DNA of 5,967 bases from Deltaproteobacteria bacterium (GTDB lineage Bacteria; Desulfobacterota; DSM-4660; Desulfatiglandales; B25-G16). The notes beneath the pieces are model-generated. The model was not told the origin of the DNA, did no database searches, and was given only the letters and a program-made list of their open reading frames with translations. Numbering within the stretch: position 1 is the first letter of the stretch; every line of letters starts with the position of its first letter. Of this stretch, positions 1 through 5,142 are shown piece by piece. The DNA lies in assembly GCA_018400255.1 (NCBI GenBank), contig JAGYMO010000010.1, forward strand, positions 1-5,967, in the 5' to 3' direction. The translations under genes and the position numbers were made by a program.

Positions 1-401
1 GAGTAATTGATAAGCCTTCCGATCTGAGATGCAAGCACCTTGATCAAATCATGGAAGGCCTCAGTTTTTTCTACCCTTAAGAGATAGGAAATGTCTCTTT
101 CGAGATAACTCCGATAGATTTCATCAATAATTCTGATTTTTTCTTTTCGCTCTTCCTCTAACAGTAAGCGGGGATATCCACCAAAATTGAGATACTCAAA
201 AAGCAGTTGCCTGGTGCTCTCTTTCTCCAGATCGAAGAATAAACCAAGGGAGTTCTCATAGCGGTAGCCTGTTTTGTAATTAACGAACTCTTTAAAAGAT
301 ACGGTATTGAGCTCAAAGATCCTTTTCCTGCCCACTAATGATTCATGAATATTCTCTTTCAACTCGATGCTGCCTGATCCGGATACGATAAATTTGTTAT
401 G
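1..401 (-). pseudogene. AAA-family ATPase with DUF4143-type C-terminus, 5'-truncated fragment, runs off left edge
   Basis: Reading the minus strand from 401 downward gives 133 open codons with no stop to the window edge. The product contains a sensor-1-like FIVSGSGSIELKE, then ESLVGRKRIFEL, FGGYPRLLLEEE and SYLERDISYLLRVEKT. These motifs are typical of the middle and the start of the C-terminal region of AAA_14/DUF4143 ATPases, which are scattered accessory P-loop proteins of poorly defined function often found near toxin-antitoxin genes. What is missing: the frame is closed by TGA at 402-404, just before the sensor-1 strand, so the Walker A (GxxxxGKT) and Walker B regions that should precede it are absent. 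There is no in-frame ATG and no ribosome binding site. Without a P-loop the piece cannot be a working ATPase. It lies 113 bp beyond the 3' end of radC on the same strand. I judge it a decayed remnant; the family call is good, the pseudogene call fairly good. Confidence 0.75.
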
Positions 402-514
402 TCATTTATCCTCTTTTGAGCTTGCCAATAAGGTGTTCCGATAATCAGGTCGCGTCAAGTTTTACCAGAGTCAAATGGAGCGCTGGTTTCCTTTATATCC
501 TCACATTTATTATC

Positions 515-1249
515 TCATAGCTCCCTGATTGCCACTGCCTTATATTCACTAATGAGGCCTTCATCGGCAAAGCTGAAGTAGCGGTTGTCCCCTATAATAA
601 TATGATCAAATAAACTGATTCCTGTTGCCTGGGCTGCCATCATGAGGCTTTTTGTAAATCTCTTGTCAGCGTCGCTCGGGCTTACAGAGCCGGATGGATG
701 GTTGTGGGAAACGATGATTGAGGGGGCATTGTAGCGTATTGCCATCTGGATGATATCGCGGATATATGGGCTTGCCTGATCAACCGTGCCATATTCTATA
801 TCCATAACCTCTGATACGATGTTTCGCCTGTCAAGGAGGAGCAATAGAAACCGCTCCTTGCTTAAATTCCCCATACGGGGCATCAGAAAGCCCACCACAT
901 CAGCGGATGATTTAACCGGCCCTTCCAGGGCCTTCTCCTCGCTGAGCATCCTCCTCCCCAGTTCAACAGCGGCCTTTATCTGGGCGATTTTCGCATTTTT
1001 AAGCCCTACTATCTTTTTGAACTCAGACACATCCACGCCGCTCATTGCCCTGAGGGACTTGAACCTGTGGAGCAGTTCTCTGCCAATATCAACAGCGCTT
1101 TTGCCTGGTGCGCCGGTCCTGATCATAATGGCCAGGAGCTCCGCGTTACTCAGGGCATGCTCGCCATATTTGAGCAGCTTCTCCCGGGGCCGGTCATCCT
1201 CTGACCATTCCCGAATTGGTATGGGATATTTAGCTTCCTTTTTTGTCAT
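515..1249 (-). CDS. radC: RadC family protein (HhH plus JAB/MPN metalloprotease-like domain)
   Basis: This 244-residue protein has the usual length and layout of the RadC (DUF2466) family. The N-terminal part (about 1-105) begins with the family signature YPIPIREWSEDDRPREKLL, continues ALSNAELLAIMIRTG, and holds a helix-hairpin-helix-like stretch VGLKNAKIAQIKAAVELGRR at 81-100. The C-terminal JAB/MPN domain (about 112-235) carries the metal-binding motif SHNHPSG (H182, H184) followed by PSDAD (D195), with an upstream acidic candidate at E147. All JAMM zinc ligands thus appear intact, which predicts a soluble Zn-binding protein. The old 'DNA repair protein' label is weakly supported, and the biochemical role of the family remains unclear; copies are common on mobile and accessory DNA. 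The ATG at 1249 is supported by the family-typical N-terminus, although the ribosome binding site is poor (a GGGCGG about ten bases upstream). A truncated second copy of its 5' end lies at 2191-2247. Confidence 0.93.
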   Translation of the reverse strand: MTKKEAKYPIPIREWSEDDRPREKLLKYGEHALSNAELLAIMIRTGAPGKSAVDIGRELLHRFKSLRAMSGVDVSEFKKIVGLKNAKIAQIKAAVELGRRMLSEEKALEGPVKSSADVVGFLMPRMGNLSKERFLLLLLDRRNIVSEVMDIEYGTVDQASPYIRDIIQMAIRYNAPSIIVSHNHPSGSVSPSDADKRFTKSLMMAAQATGISLFDHIIIGDNRYFSFADEGLISEYKAVAIREL

Positions 1250-1270
1250 GTGTGTATTAACCGCCCACTC
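1195..1270. repeat. Copy A of duplicated radC 5' region (coding start plus leader)
   Basis: This block covers the first codons of the intact radC and about 20 bp of its upstream leader. It aligns with 2193-2270, with scattered substitutions and a 2-bp length difference just upstream of the start codon. The most conserved stretches are CATCCTCTGACCATTC, AATTGGTATGGG and GTATTAACCGCCCA. Similarity stops abruptly on both sides. Confidence 0.85.
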
Positions 1271-1359
1271 CCCTTAGATCCCGCGATGCGTGACTACGGG
1301 TTGTTAGAGACACAGGGGGCACTGAGTTTGTTATTTCTTTTCCTTTCTGCTATGAGGAC

Positions 1360-1394
1360 AGAAAGAAAAAAACACCTCCCTACGGGAAGGTTTT
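1360..1394 (-). terminator. Rho-independent terminator, likely for the higBA transcript
   Basis: Read on the minus strand, arms ACCTTCCC and GGGAGGT flank a GTA loop (plus-strand 1374-1391). They form a 7-bp stem with one bulged T, followed at once by G and a run of seven T residues, then CTTTCTG. It lies about 60 bp past the higA stop codon, between higA and radC, and would separate the two minus-strand units. Confidence 0.6.
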
Positions 1395-1454
1395 GGGCCA
1401 GTATCTGATATCAATTCAATCAAGAGGCCTTTCGTTCACTCTTATAGTTTCCTT

Positions 1455-1802
1455 TCAGCGTTTGTGATTGTAAACTACATCTCTTTCGGCCACAGCCCGC
1501 TTTCTCCTGTCTTTTTCGCGCAGAATTTGAACCCGAACTGAGGCCCCCATTACATGGGCCACCCGTCGCAGCATGCTCATGGAATGCCCCTCGTAACCCG
1601 GAGACTCCAGGCGGCTTATCTGCTGCTGAGAAGTTCCCGCACGTTGAGCAAGTTCTTTCTGAGATAAACCGAATTCCTTACGCAGTGCAGCAAGCTGCAC
1701 AGCCACGTCCCAGGCCTCACCAGCCTCTTTGAAGCGCTCTGCAAATGCTGGGTCCTTCAACTGATCTTCTAGATAGCGATCAAAGTTTGTTCGTTTCGTC
1801 AT
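1455..1802 (-). CDS. higA: HigA-type antitoxin, XRE/HTH family
   Basis: This 115-residue protein has a cro/C1-type helix-turn-helix at about residues 36-90. The motif ALRKEFGLSQKELAQRAG is followed by TSQQQISRLESPGYEG and SMLRRVAHVMGASVRVQI, with the typical Q-rich recognition helix. It is expected to bind and neutralise the HigB-like RNase toxin encoded just upstream and to repress the operon, probably at the palindrome 2162-2177. I chose the ATG at 1802 because GAGGA lies seven bases before it and because its ATGA overlaps the natural end of the toxin frame, the usual coupling in these pairs. The frame stays open upstream to a GTG at 1910, which would give a 151-residue form; the extra 36 residues are an out-of-frame reading of toxin codons and look non-native. 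The basic tail (REKDRRKRAVAERD) is not conserved that I can recognise. The antitoxin looks intact although its toxin is interrupted. Confidence 0.85.
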   Translation of the reverse strand: MTKRTNFDRYLEDQLKDPAFAERFKEAGEAWDVAVQLAALRKEFGLSQKELAQRAGTSQQQISRLESPGYEGHSMSMLRRVAHVMGASVRVQILREKDRRKRAVAERDVVYNHKR

Positions 1803-2152
1803 GTTGCAATCCTCGCGAGCCAATCCCTTCTTCTTTCCCGGGCAATCCCTCGATCTCGTGCCGAGAGCGCTCTTGTCTTTTTCCTGATGCCATGGACAAG
1901 GATGATTCACCGGTTCTCCCTGAAGAAGTACAAAGTTCTTGTGTTACGCTTACCTACATGCCGCAATTCGAAAAGACCATCTCCAATAGACTTTGATAAA
2001 GGCGGCCTGTGATAGATATGACTTCGAAGCCTCGAAAGACCTGCCGGGACAGCCGCAAAATCATCGGGATTGGATGCCTTTAATTCATCAAGAAATTTAC
2101 GTACAGGACATCTGCCCGTGTCTGTTTCAGAGAATTCTATGGTAAATTCCAT
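1799..2152 (-). pseudogene. higB: HigB/RelE-type toxin (phage Gp49-like family) interrupted by in-frame TGA at codon 82
   Basis: The ATG at 2152 starts a frame with family-typical text: FTIEFSETDTGRCPVRKFLDEL, then GLSRLRSHIYHRPPLSKSIG, then DGLFELRHVGKRNTRTLYFF. HigB/Gp49-like toxins are small RelE-fold RNases that cut mRNA on the ribosome. Translation meets TGA at 1909-1907 after 81 residues. Reading on in the same frame gives IILVHGIRKKTRALSARDRG, then IARERRRDWLARIAT, and a stop at 1801-1799. This is the expected C-terminus with the conserved HGxRKK segment, and it overlaps the higA start as ATGA. The full frame would be 117 codons, normal for the family. A single CGA-to-TGA change at an Arg position explains the lesion. 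Without the C-terminal strand and its basic residues the 81-residue product is probably non-toxic. Recoding of TGA is possible but less likely. No good ribosome binding site precedes the ATG. Confidence 0.85.
1907..1921 (-). promoter_or_regulatory. GTGA stop/start overlap with Shine-Dalgarno, created at the toxin's premature stop
   Basis: On the minus strand AGGGAG (1921-1916) is followed by a 5-base spacer and GTG (1910-1908), which overlaps the premature TGA (1909-1907) as GTGA. The GTG is in the higA frame, 36 codons upstream of the usual ATG. Ribosomes ending at the new stop could restart here and make a longer antitoxin. This is inference from spacing only. Confidence 0.35.
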
Positions 2153-2161
2153 GGGAAGTCA

Positions 2162-2177
2162 ACATCAAATTTGATGT
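2162..2177. promoter_or_regulatory. 16-bp perfect palindrome, probable HigA operator
   Basis: ACATCAAATTTGATGT is a perfect inverted repeat ten bases upstream of the toxin start codon. It overlaps a TATACA element (minus strand 2180-2175) that could serve as the -10 box, so a HigA dimer bound here would block transcription of higBA. Position and symmetry are seen directly; the binding is inferred from the usual autoregulation of these operons. Confidence 0.65.
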
Positions 2178-2210
2178 ATAAGGTTAAGCGTCCATCCTCT
2201 GACCATTCTC
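2168..2210 (-). promoter_or_regulatory. Probable higBA promoter (-10 TATACA)
   Basis: The minus strand carries TTATACAT at 2181-2174, a fair -10 box that would start transcription near 2168, only about 16 bases before the toxin ATG. No good -35 is visible: the region where it should lie is already the junction with the radC remnant (2193 upward). The call therefore rests on the -10 box and the overlapping palindrome. Confidence 0.4.
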
Positions 2211-2247
2211 TAATTGGTATGGGGTATTGAGCTTTATCCTTTGTTAT
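2191..2247 (-). pseudogene. Remnant of a second radC gene (first 18-19 codons only)
   Basis: The minus strand from 2247 reads ITKDKAQYPIPIREWSEDG, against MTKKEAKYPIPIREWSEDD at the start of the intact radC. Fourteen of nineteen residues are the same, and the ATG is replaced by ATA. Homology extends about 20 bp upstream into the leader (GTATTAACCGCCCA shared). It ends downstream at about 2193, exactly where the higBA promoter begins, after which no RadC sequence follows. The piece is too short to be functional and lacks a start codon. It is best read as the stub of a duplicated or disrupted radC copy; the substitutions show that it has diverged for some time rather than being a fresh duplication. 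Confidence 0.85.
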
Positions 2248-2270
2248 CTTTACGTATTAACCGCCCATTC
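2193..2270. repeat. Copy B of duplicated radC 5' region
   Basis: This block is the partner of 1195-1270, in the same orientation and about 1 kb apart. Both copies keep the GGTTAATAC leader motif (minus strand) as well as the N-terminal codons, so the ancestral duplication included upstream non-coding DNA. The two direct repeats now bracket the higBA operon. Confidence 0.85.
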
Positions 2271-2331
2271 GCTTTGCTCATTCAAGGCGCAAAGTCCGCC
2301 CAGGTTAGTATTCATTCATAAAAATGGCCAC

Positions 2332-2370
2332 AAAAAAGCCCCGCTAATAGCACCTTAGTAGAGCTTTTAT
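2332..2370. terminator. Degenerate hairpin with A and T flanks, possible bidirectional terminator
   Basis: Arms at 2337-2347 (AGCCCCGCTAA) and 2355-2365 (TTAGTAGAGCT) pair with two mismatches and one G-T wobble around a 7-base loop. An A6 run precedes the first arm and TTTTAT follows the second. On the minus strand the end GCGGGGCTTTTTTG is terminator-like. The stem is imperfect, and there is no intact gene next to it to terminate, so it may be a decayed terminator. Confidence 0.35.
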
Positions 2371-2479
2371 AAAGTCAGTACTGGAAGTGCAGACCAAAGC
2401 CTTTTCCCTCGCTTTAATGAATTGAGTTTATATTATGGCTAACCTATTCGTATGCCTTACTTTTGTCAAGAAAAGATAG

Positions 2480-2513
2480 CGTCAAATATTTACCACTATA
2501 CCGTCAAATATTT
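2480..2513 (+). repeat. Two 12-bp direct repeats, helically phased, possible activator sites
   Basis: CGTCAAATATTT occurs at 2480-2491 and again at 2502-2513. The starts are 22 bp apart, roughly two helical turns, so both would face the same side of the DNA. A further GTCAA lies at 2465-2469. They sit about 100-135 bp upstream of the sigma-54-type promoter, where enhancer-binding proteins usually bind. The repeats are seen directly; their role as activator sites is inference. Confidence 0.5.
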
Positions 2514-2615
2514 TTCACATTACTTGTATTGTTTATCTGAATTCTTCGCCGGCATTCTATATATTCACCTGATAGGCGTCTTAAGCCCCCCTCTTTCTCC
2601 TCGATCCCAAAACAG

Positions 2616-2631
2616 TGGCATATATATTGCA
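2616..2631 (+). promoter_or_regulatory. Sigma-54 (RpoN) promoter, -24/-12
   Basis: TGGCATATATATTGCA has the invariant GG-N10-GC arrangement, with TGGCA and TTGCA matching the -24 and -12 consensus halves very well. Transcription would begin near 2643 and run toward the chemoreceptor gene, leaving a leader of about 310 nt. Motility and chemotaxis genes are often under sigma-54 control in proteobacteria, which fits. An activator is required in such systems, and the phased repeats upstream are candidates for its sites. Confidence 0.65.
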
Positions 2632-2722
2632 TCTAAAATCCAAATTGCCTAACTTTATTCAATGTCTCTTGGTTATACATAAAAATTAACATTTGAACAC
2701 CGAATGAGATTGGAGGGAATGT

Positions 2723-2800
2723 ATGTTCCTCTTTAATCATTTTATATGCATATGGCATTTAAGCCCACATAGTTGGCAAATAATTGTTTGGTATAAATAA
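2723..2800 (+). CDS. Possible small leader ORF, 25 residues, function unknown
   Basis: An ATG at 2723 follows GGAGGG with a 5-base spacer, a good ribosome binding site in otherwise very AT-rich DNA. The frame encodes 25 residues and ends at TAA 2798-2800. The product begins MFLFNHFICIWHLSPHSWQI and is hydrophobic and rich in aromatic residues (three Trp, three Phe). It lies in the leader between the sigma-54-type promoter and the chemoreceptor gene, so it could be a small membrane peptide or a translated leader. I do not recognise it. A chance SD-ATG pair is a serious alternative, since a frame this short is expected by chance. Confidence 0.25.
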   Translation: MFLFNHFICIWHLSPHSWQIIVWYK

Positions 2801-2951
2801 ATTTTGTTCACTTTTTTTGTTAATTTTATAGCGCATTTTTCCTTATAGAAAACTCTAAGTAATTTCATCGGGGGATAAAGGTTATAGCCTCATTATCACA
2901 GGAAAGTCACCCTTGTAATAAGGATTCTGCACTGAAAACGGAGGCCTTGAA

Positions 2952-4982
2952 ATGAAAAAATTGAAATTAAAAAGTAAGCTAATCCTAACCTCTCTTATCA
3001 TGTCTGTTTTTGTCATGATCTCCTCTACGGTGGTAGTTTCCATCATTGTCAGGCAGCAGAGCGAACATACATCCAATGACCAGATCCGAAAGGCCCTTAC
3101 TATTGTTAAAAATGACCTGTCGGAGAAAGAGGAAAAAATCTTAAAGGATGCCCGCCAAATGGCTACTATAGATGATGTTGGTTCATCTCTTAAATTTTTA
3201 ATGGATAACAAATCTAATGATAACGCTATAATTACAGCAAACACCTACCAGGAAATTAGCAACAACATATATCAAATCGGTATGACCAGCGGCATATGGA
3301 AAACATATGTATATGATATTACGGGAGATCTGGTCTCGTTTTCTATTAAAAAAGAAGGCAATAGTTTTCTCATGGGGCATACCTCAGGCGGCGCAGAGAC
3401 CTCTTTTAAATACGTAGTGCTGAAACAGGGAGAAAAAATACAGGCAGATTCATGGCAAACGACGAATCAGCCCCCGGATGAATCAATTGAAGTAAAGTTT
3501 AAGGGGAAAATACCAAAAGAAGAAGCGGCATTTTTTCAAAAGTCTGGCAATAACCTGTGTCTTGTCGCATATGTGCCTGCCATAGGCACTGACTATGAGG
3601 AAGGCACCGGAAACGCTGTCAAACGTCAATTTGGATTTGTAGCAGCATTTCTTACAATTGACAAGGCCTTTGCCGCCAAGATGTCCGGATTAACAGGCAT
3701 GAAAATCAACGTCTTTTTAAATGACACCTTGGTCATCGGAGACATCCAGGCATATAACAAATTAAATTTCGGTGATATCAAAGAAGGCGCAAAGGTCGAT
3801 CTTTCGAAGCATGAAATAGCCTTAAACGATATAGAAGTCTCAGAAGAAGGTTACTTTCAGGGTATATTGCCGCTTCGCAGTGAATCAGCAATGATTGGCG
3901 CGGTGGCAACGCTTTTATCAAAGGATATTGTATCGAATAATACCTGGCAGATCATAAAACTTCTGGTTCTGGTCTTTATAGGATGCCTTCTGTTGATTAT
4001 CCCCTCAGCCATTTTCTTCTCTAACTCCCTTACCAAGCCCATCAACCGTATTATTGACGACCTTACTGATACAGCCCAACAGGTCTATAATGCCTCCACC
4101 CAGGTTTCTTCTTCAAGCCGTCAGCTCGCAGAGGGTGCCTCCAGGCAGGCGTCCTCTTTAGAAGAAACATCCGCGTCCCTTGATGAAATGTCATCAATGA
4201 CCAGCCATAATGCGGAAAATGCAAAACAGGCAAACAGTTATACCAATGAAGGGGTTGATAATCTAAAAAACGCCAATAGCACAATGAAGGCCCTGATAGA
4301 ATCTATGACGGATATTTCTACGGCGAGCAGCAATGTAACAAAAATTATCAAAACAATCGATCAAATTGCCTTCCAAACTAATCTTCTTGCATTAAATGCG
4401 GCCGTAGAGGCAGCCCGTGCAGGTGAGGCCGGCGCGGGATTCGCAGTGGTGGCGGATGAGGTTCGCAACCTTGCCCTCCGAGTGGCAGAGGCATCGAAAA
4501 ATACCCAGGGTATGATGAAGGAAATTATTGAGAATATTGATAATGGTTCAGGGCTGGTCAAGGAAACAGATGACAGGTATCGCATCGTTGCCGTGGGAGT
4601 TCAGAAGATAAAGGAACTAGTCGATGAAATATCCTCTGCCAGCAATGAACAAGCCCAGGGCATCAACCAGATAAATATCGCCATTTCAGAGATGGATAAG
4701 ATAACCCAAATGAATGCCTCAAACGCTGAGGAATCAGCCGACGCATCCGCAGAGCTGAATGGGCACTCAGCAAACATGGACAGAATAGTGGCTGAATTGA
4801 TACCTTTGATCAGGGGAAATGGTAAAAGGGCGCGCACACAAGCCATAAGACCTGCGGAAGTCAAGGAAAGACTAATCGAGAAGCCCACGAAACAACAGTC
4901 CGTTCAAAAGGCCGAGAATGCCTCCATGTTGCCAAAACCCTACAAAAAGCAGCTTATCAACGGAAAGGAAACCTTTTCTTAG
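2952..4982 (+). CDS. Methyl-accepting chemotaxis protein with large periplasmic sensor domain
   Basis: This 676-residue transmembrane chemoreceptor senses an external ligand and controls CheA through CheW. A basic N-terminus is followed by membrane segment 1 (about 10-33), a periplasmic region of about 300 residues (34-333), membrane segment 2 (about 334-356, KLLVLVFIGCLLLIIPSAIFF) and a cytoplasmic signalling coiled coil (about 375-620). The hairpin tip is unmistakable: QIAFQTNLLALNAAVEAARA then GEAGAGFAVVADEVRNLA (471-508). Likely methylation stretches are ASSLEETSASLDEM (400-413) and SNAEESADAS (590-599). The sensor contains WKTYVYDITGDLVSF (116-130), compatible with a Cache-type fold, but the ligand cannot be read. 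After membrane segment 2 only the first HAMP helix (TKPINRIIDDLTD) is recognisable; a second HAMP helix is not obvious. The tail (622-676) is basic and lacks a clear CheR-tethering pentapeptide. GGAGG lies seven bases before the ATG. No che genes are adjacent, so it is an orphan receptor, probably transcribed from the sigma-54-type promoter upstream. Confidence 0.93.
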   Translation: MKKLKLKSKLILTSLIMSVFVMISSTVVVSIIVRQQSEHTSNDQIRKALTIVKNDLSEKEEKILKDARQMATIDDVGSSLKFLMDNKSNDNAIITANTYQEISNNIYQIGMTSGIWKTYVYDITGDLVSFSIKKEGNSFLMGHTSGGAETSFKYVVLKQGEKIQADSWQTTNQPPDESIEVKFKGKIPKEEAAFFQKSGNNLCLVAYVPAIGTDYEEGTGNAVKRQFGFVAAFLTIDKAFAAKMSGLTGMKINVFLNDTLVIGDIQAYNKLNFGDIKEGAKVDLSKHEIALNDIEVSEEGYFQGILPLRSESAMIGAVATLLSKDIVSNNTWQIIKLLVLVFIGCLLLIIPSAIFFSNSLTKPINRIIDDLTDTAQQVYNASTQVSSSSRQLAEGASRQASSLEETSASLDEMSSMTSHNAENAKQANSYTNEGVDNLKNANSTMKALIESMTDISTASSNVTKIIKTIDQIAFQTNLLALNAAVEAARAGEAGAGFAVVADEVRNLALRVAEASKNTQGMMKEIIENIDNGSGLVKETDDRYRIVAVGVQKIKELVDEISSASNEQAQGINQINIAISEMDKITQMNASNAEESADASAELNGHSANMDRIVAELIPLIRGNGKRARTQAIRPAEVKERLIEKPTKQQSVQKAENASMLPKPYKKQLINGKETFS

Positions 4983-5009
4983 CCATAGCCTCCAGATATT
5001 AGATGGCTA
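4980..5009 (+). other. Hairpin overlapping the chemoreceptor stop codon
   Basis: TAGCCAT (4980-4986, including the TAG stop) and ATGGCTA (5003-5009) are a perfect 7-bp inverted repeat around a 16-base loop. No T run follows, so it is not a classic terminator; it could protect the mRNA 3' end or be chance. Confidence 0.3.
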
Positions 5010-5030
5010 GCCTCGGACTAAGCACGCCGG

Positions 5031-5052
5031 TTTATTGTTTTTGAACAATAAA
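5031..5052. terminator. AT-rich perfect inverted repeat, possible weak terminator
   Basis: TTTATTGTT and AACAATAAA form a perfect 9-bp stem around a TTTG loop. Outer sequences CGGTTT (5028-5033) and AAACCG (5060-5065) could form a competing larger stem. It lies about 50 bp after the chemoreceptor stop. The stem has few G-C pairs and no T tract, so termination is uncertain; a protein-binding site is an alternative. Confidence 0.4.
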
Positions 5053-5142
5053 TAGGTAAAAACCGTTACGCGATCCTAACCATCATTAACAGCAGGGCAC
5101 ACTATTTTCTTCTAAAAACAATGGCTTGATACAATTTCAGGC

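Larger units (their letters stand above)
2271..2951. other. AT-rich intergenic control region without a convincing large gene
   Basis: This stretch of about 680 bp separates the minus-strand accessory block from the plus-strand chemoreceptor gene. It holds a small inverted repeat CTTTGC/GCAAAG (2272-2294), a degenerate hairpin with flanking A and T runs (2332-2370), two 12-bp direct repeats (2480-2513), a sigma-54-type promoter (2616-2631) and a possible 25-codon ORF (2723-2800). Apart from the ribosome binding site of the chemoreceptor gene I recognise nothing else. A 66-codon frame at 2452-2652 covers both the repeats and the promoter and is probably not a gene. Confidence 0.6.

Noticed and set aside
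402..486. Short minus-strand open stretch reading RDLIIGTPYWQAQKRIND next to the ATPase fragment, in another frame
   Set aside because: It looks slightly protein-like and could suggest a frameshifted ATPase N-terminus, but it lacks Walker motifs and a start codon, and I cannot tie it to any family.
786..1277. 163-codon plus-strand frame opposite radC
   Set aside because: It is the antisense shadow of the well-supported radC; its Ser/Arg/Leu-rich text has no recognisable domain.
1745..1996. 83-codon plus-strand frame opposite higBA
   Set aside because: Antisense to codons that make clear protein-family sense on the minus strand.
2452..2652. 66-codon plus-strand frame in the intergenic region
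   Set aside because: No ribosome binding site, composition simply follows AT-rich DNA, and it covers the direct repeats and the sigma-54-type promoter.
2774..2787. Second sigma-54-like element (TGGCA followed by TTG)
   Set aside because: The GG to G distance is 9, one base short of the required 10, and the final C is missing.
2881..2951. Possible riboswitch just upstream of the chemoreceptor start
   Set aside because: I looked for the conserved core of c-di-GMP (GEMM) riboswitches because these often precede motility genes; the matching blocks are not present in order.
3857..4888. Several minus-strand frames opposite the chemoreceptor
   Set aside because: All are shadows of its coiled-coil codons; no start signals and no family resemblance.
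4962..4979. C-terminal GKETF of the chemoreceptor as a CheR-binding pentapeptide
   Set aside because: It resembles NWETF only in the last three residues; the essential aromatic at position two is Lys here.
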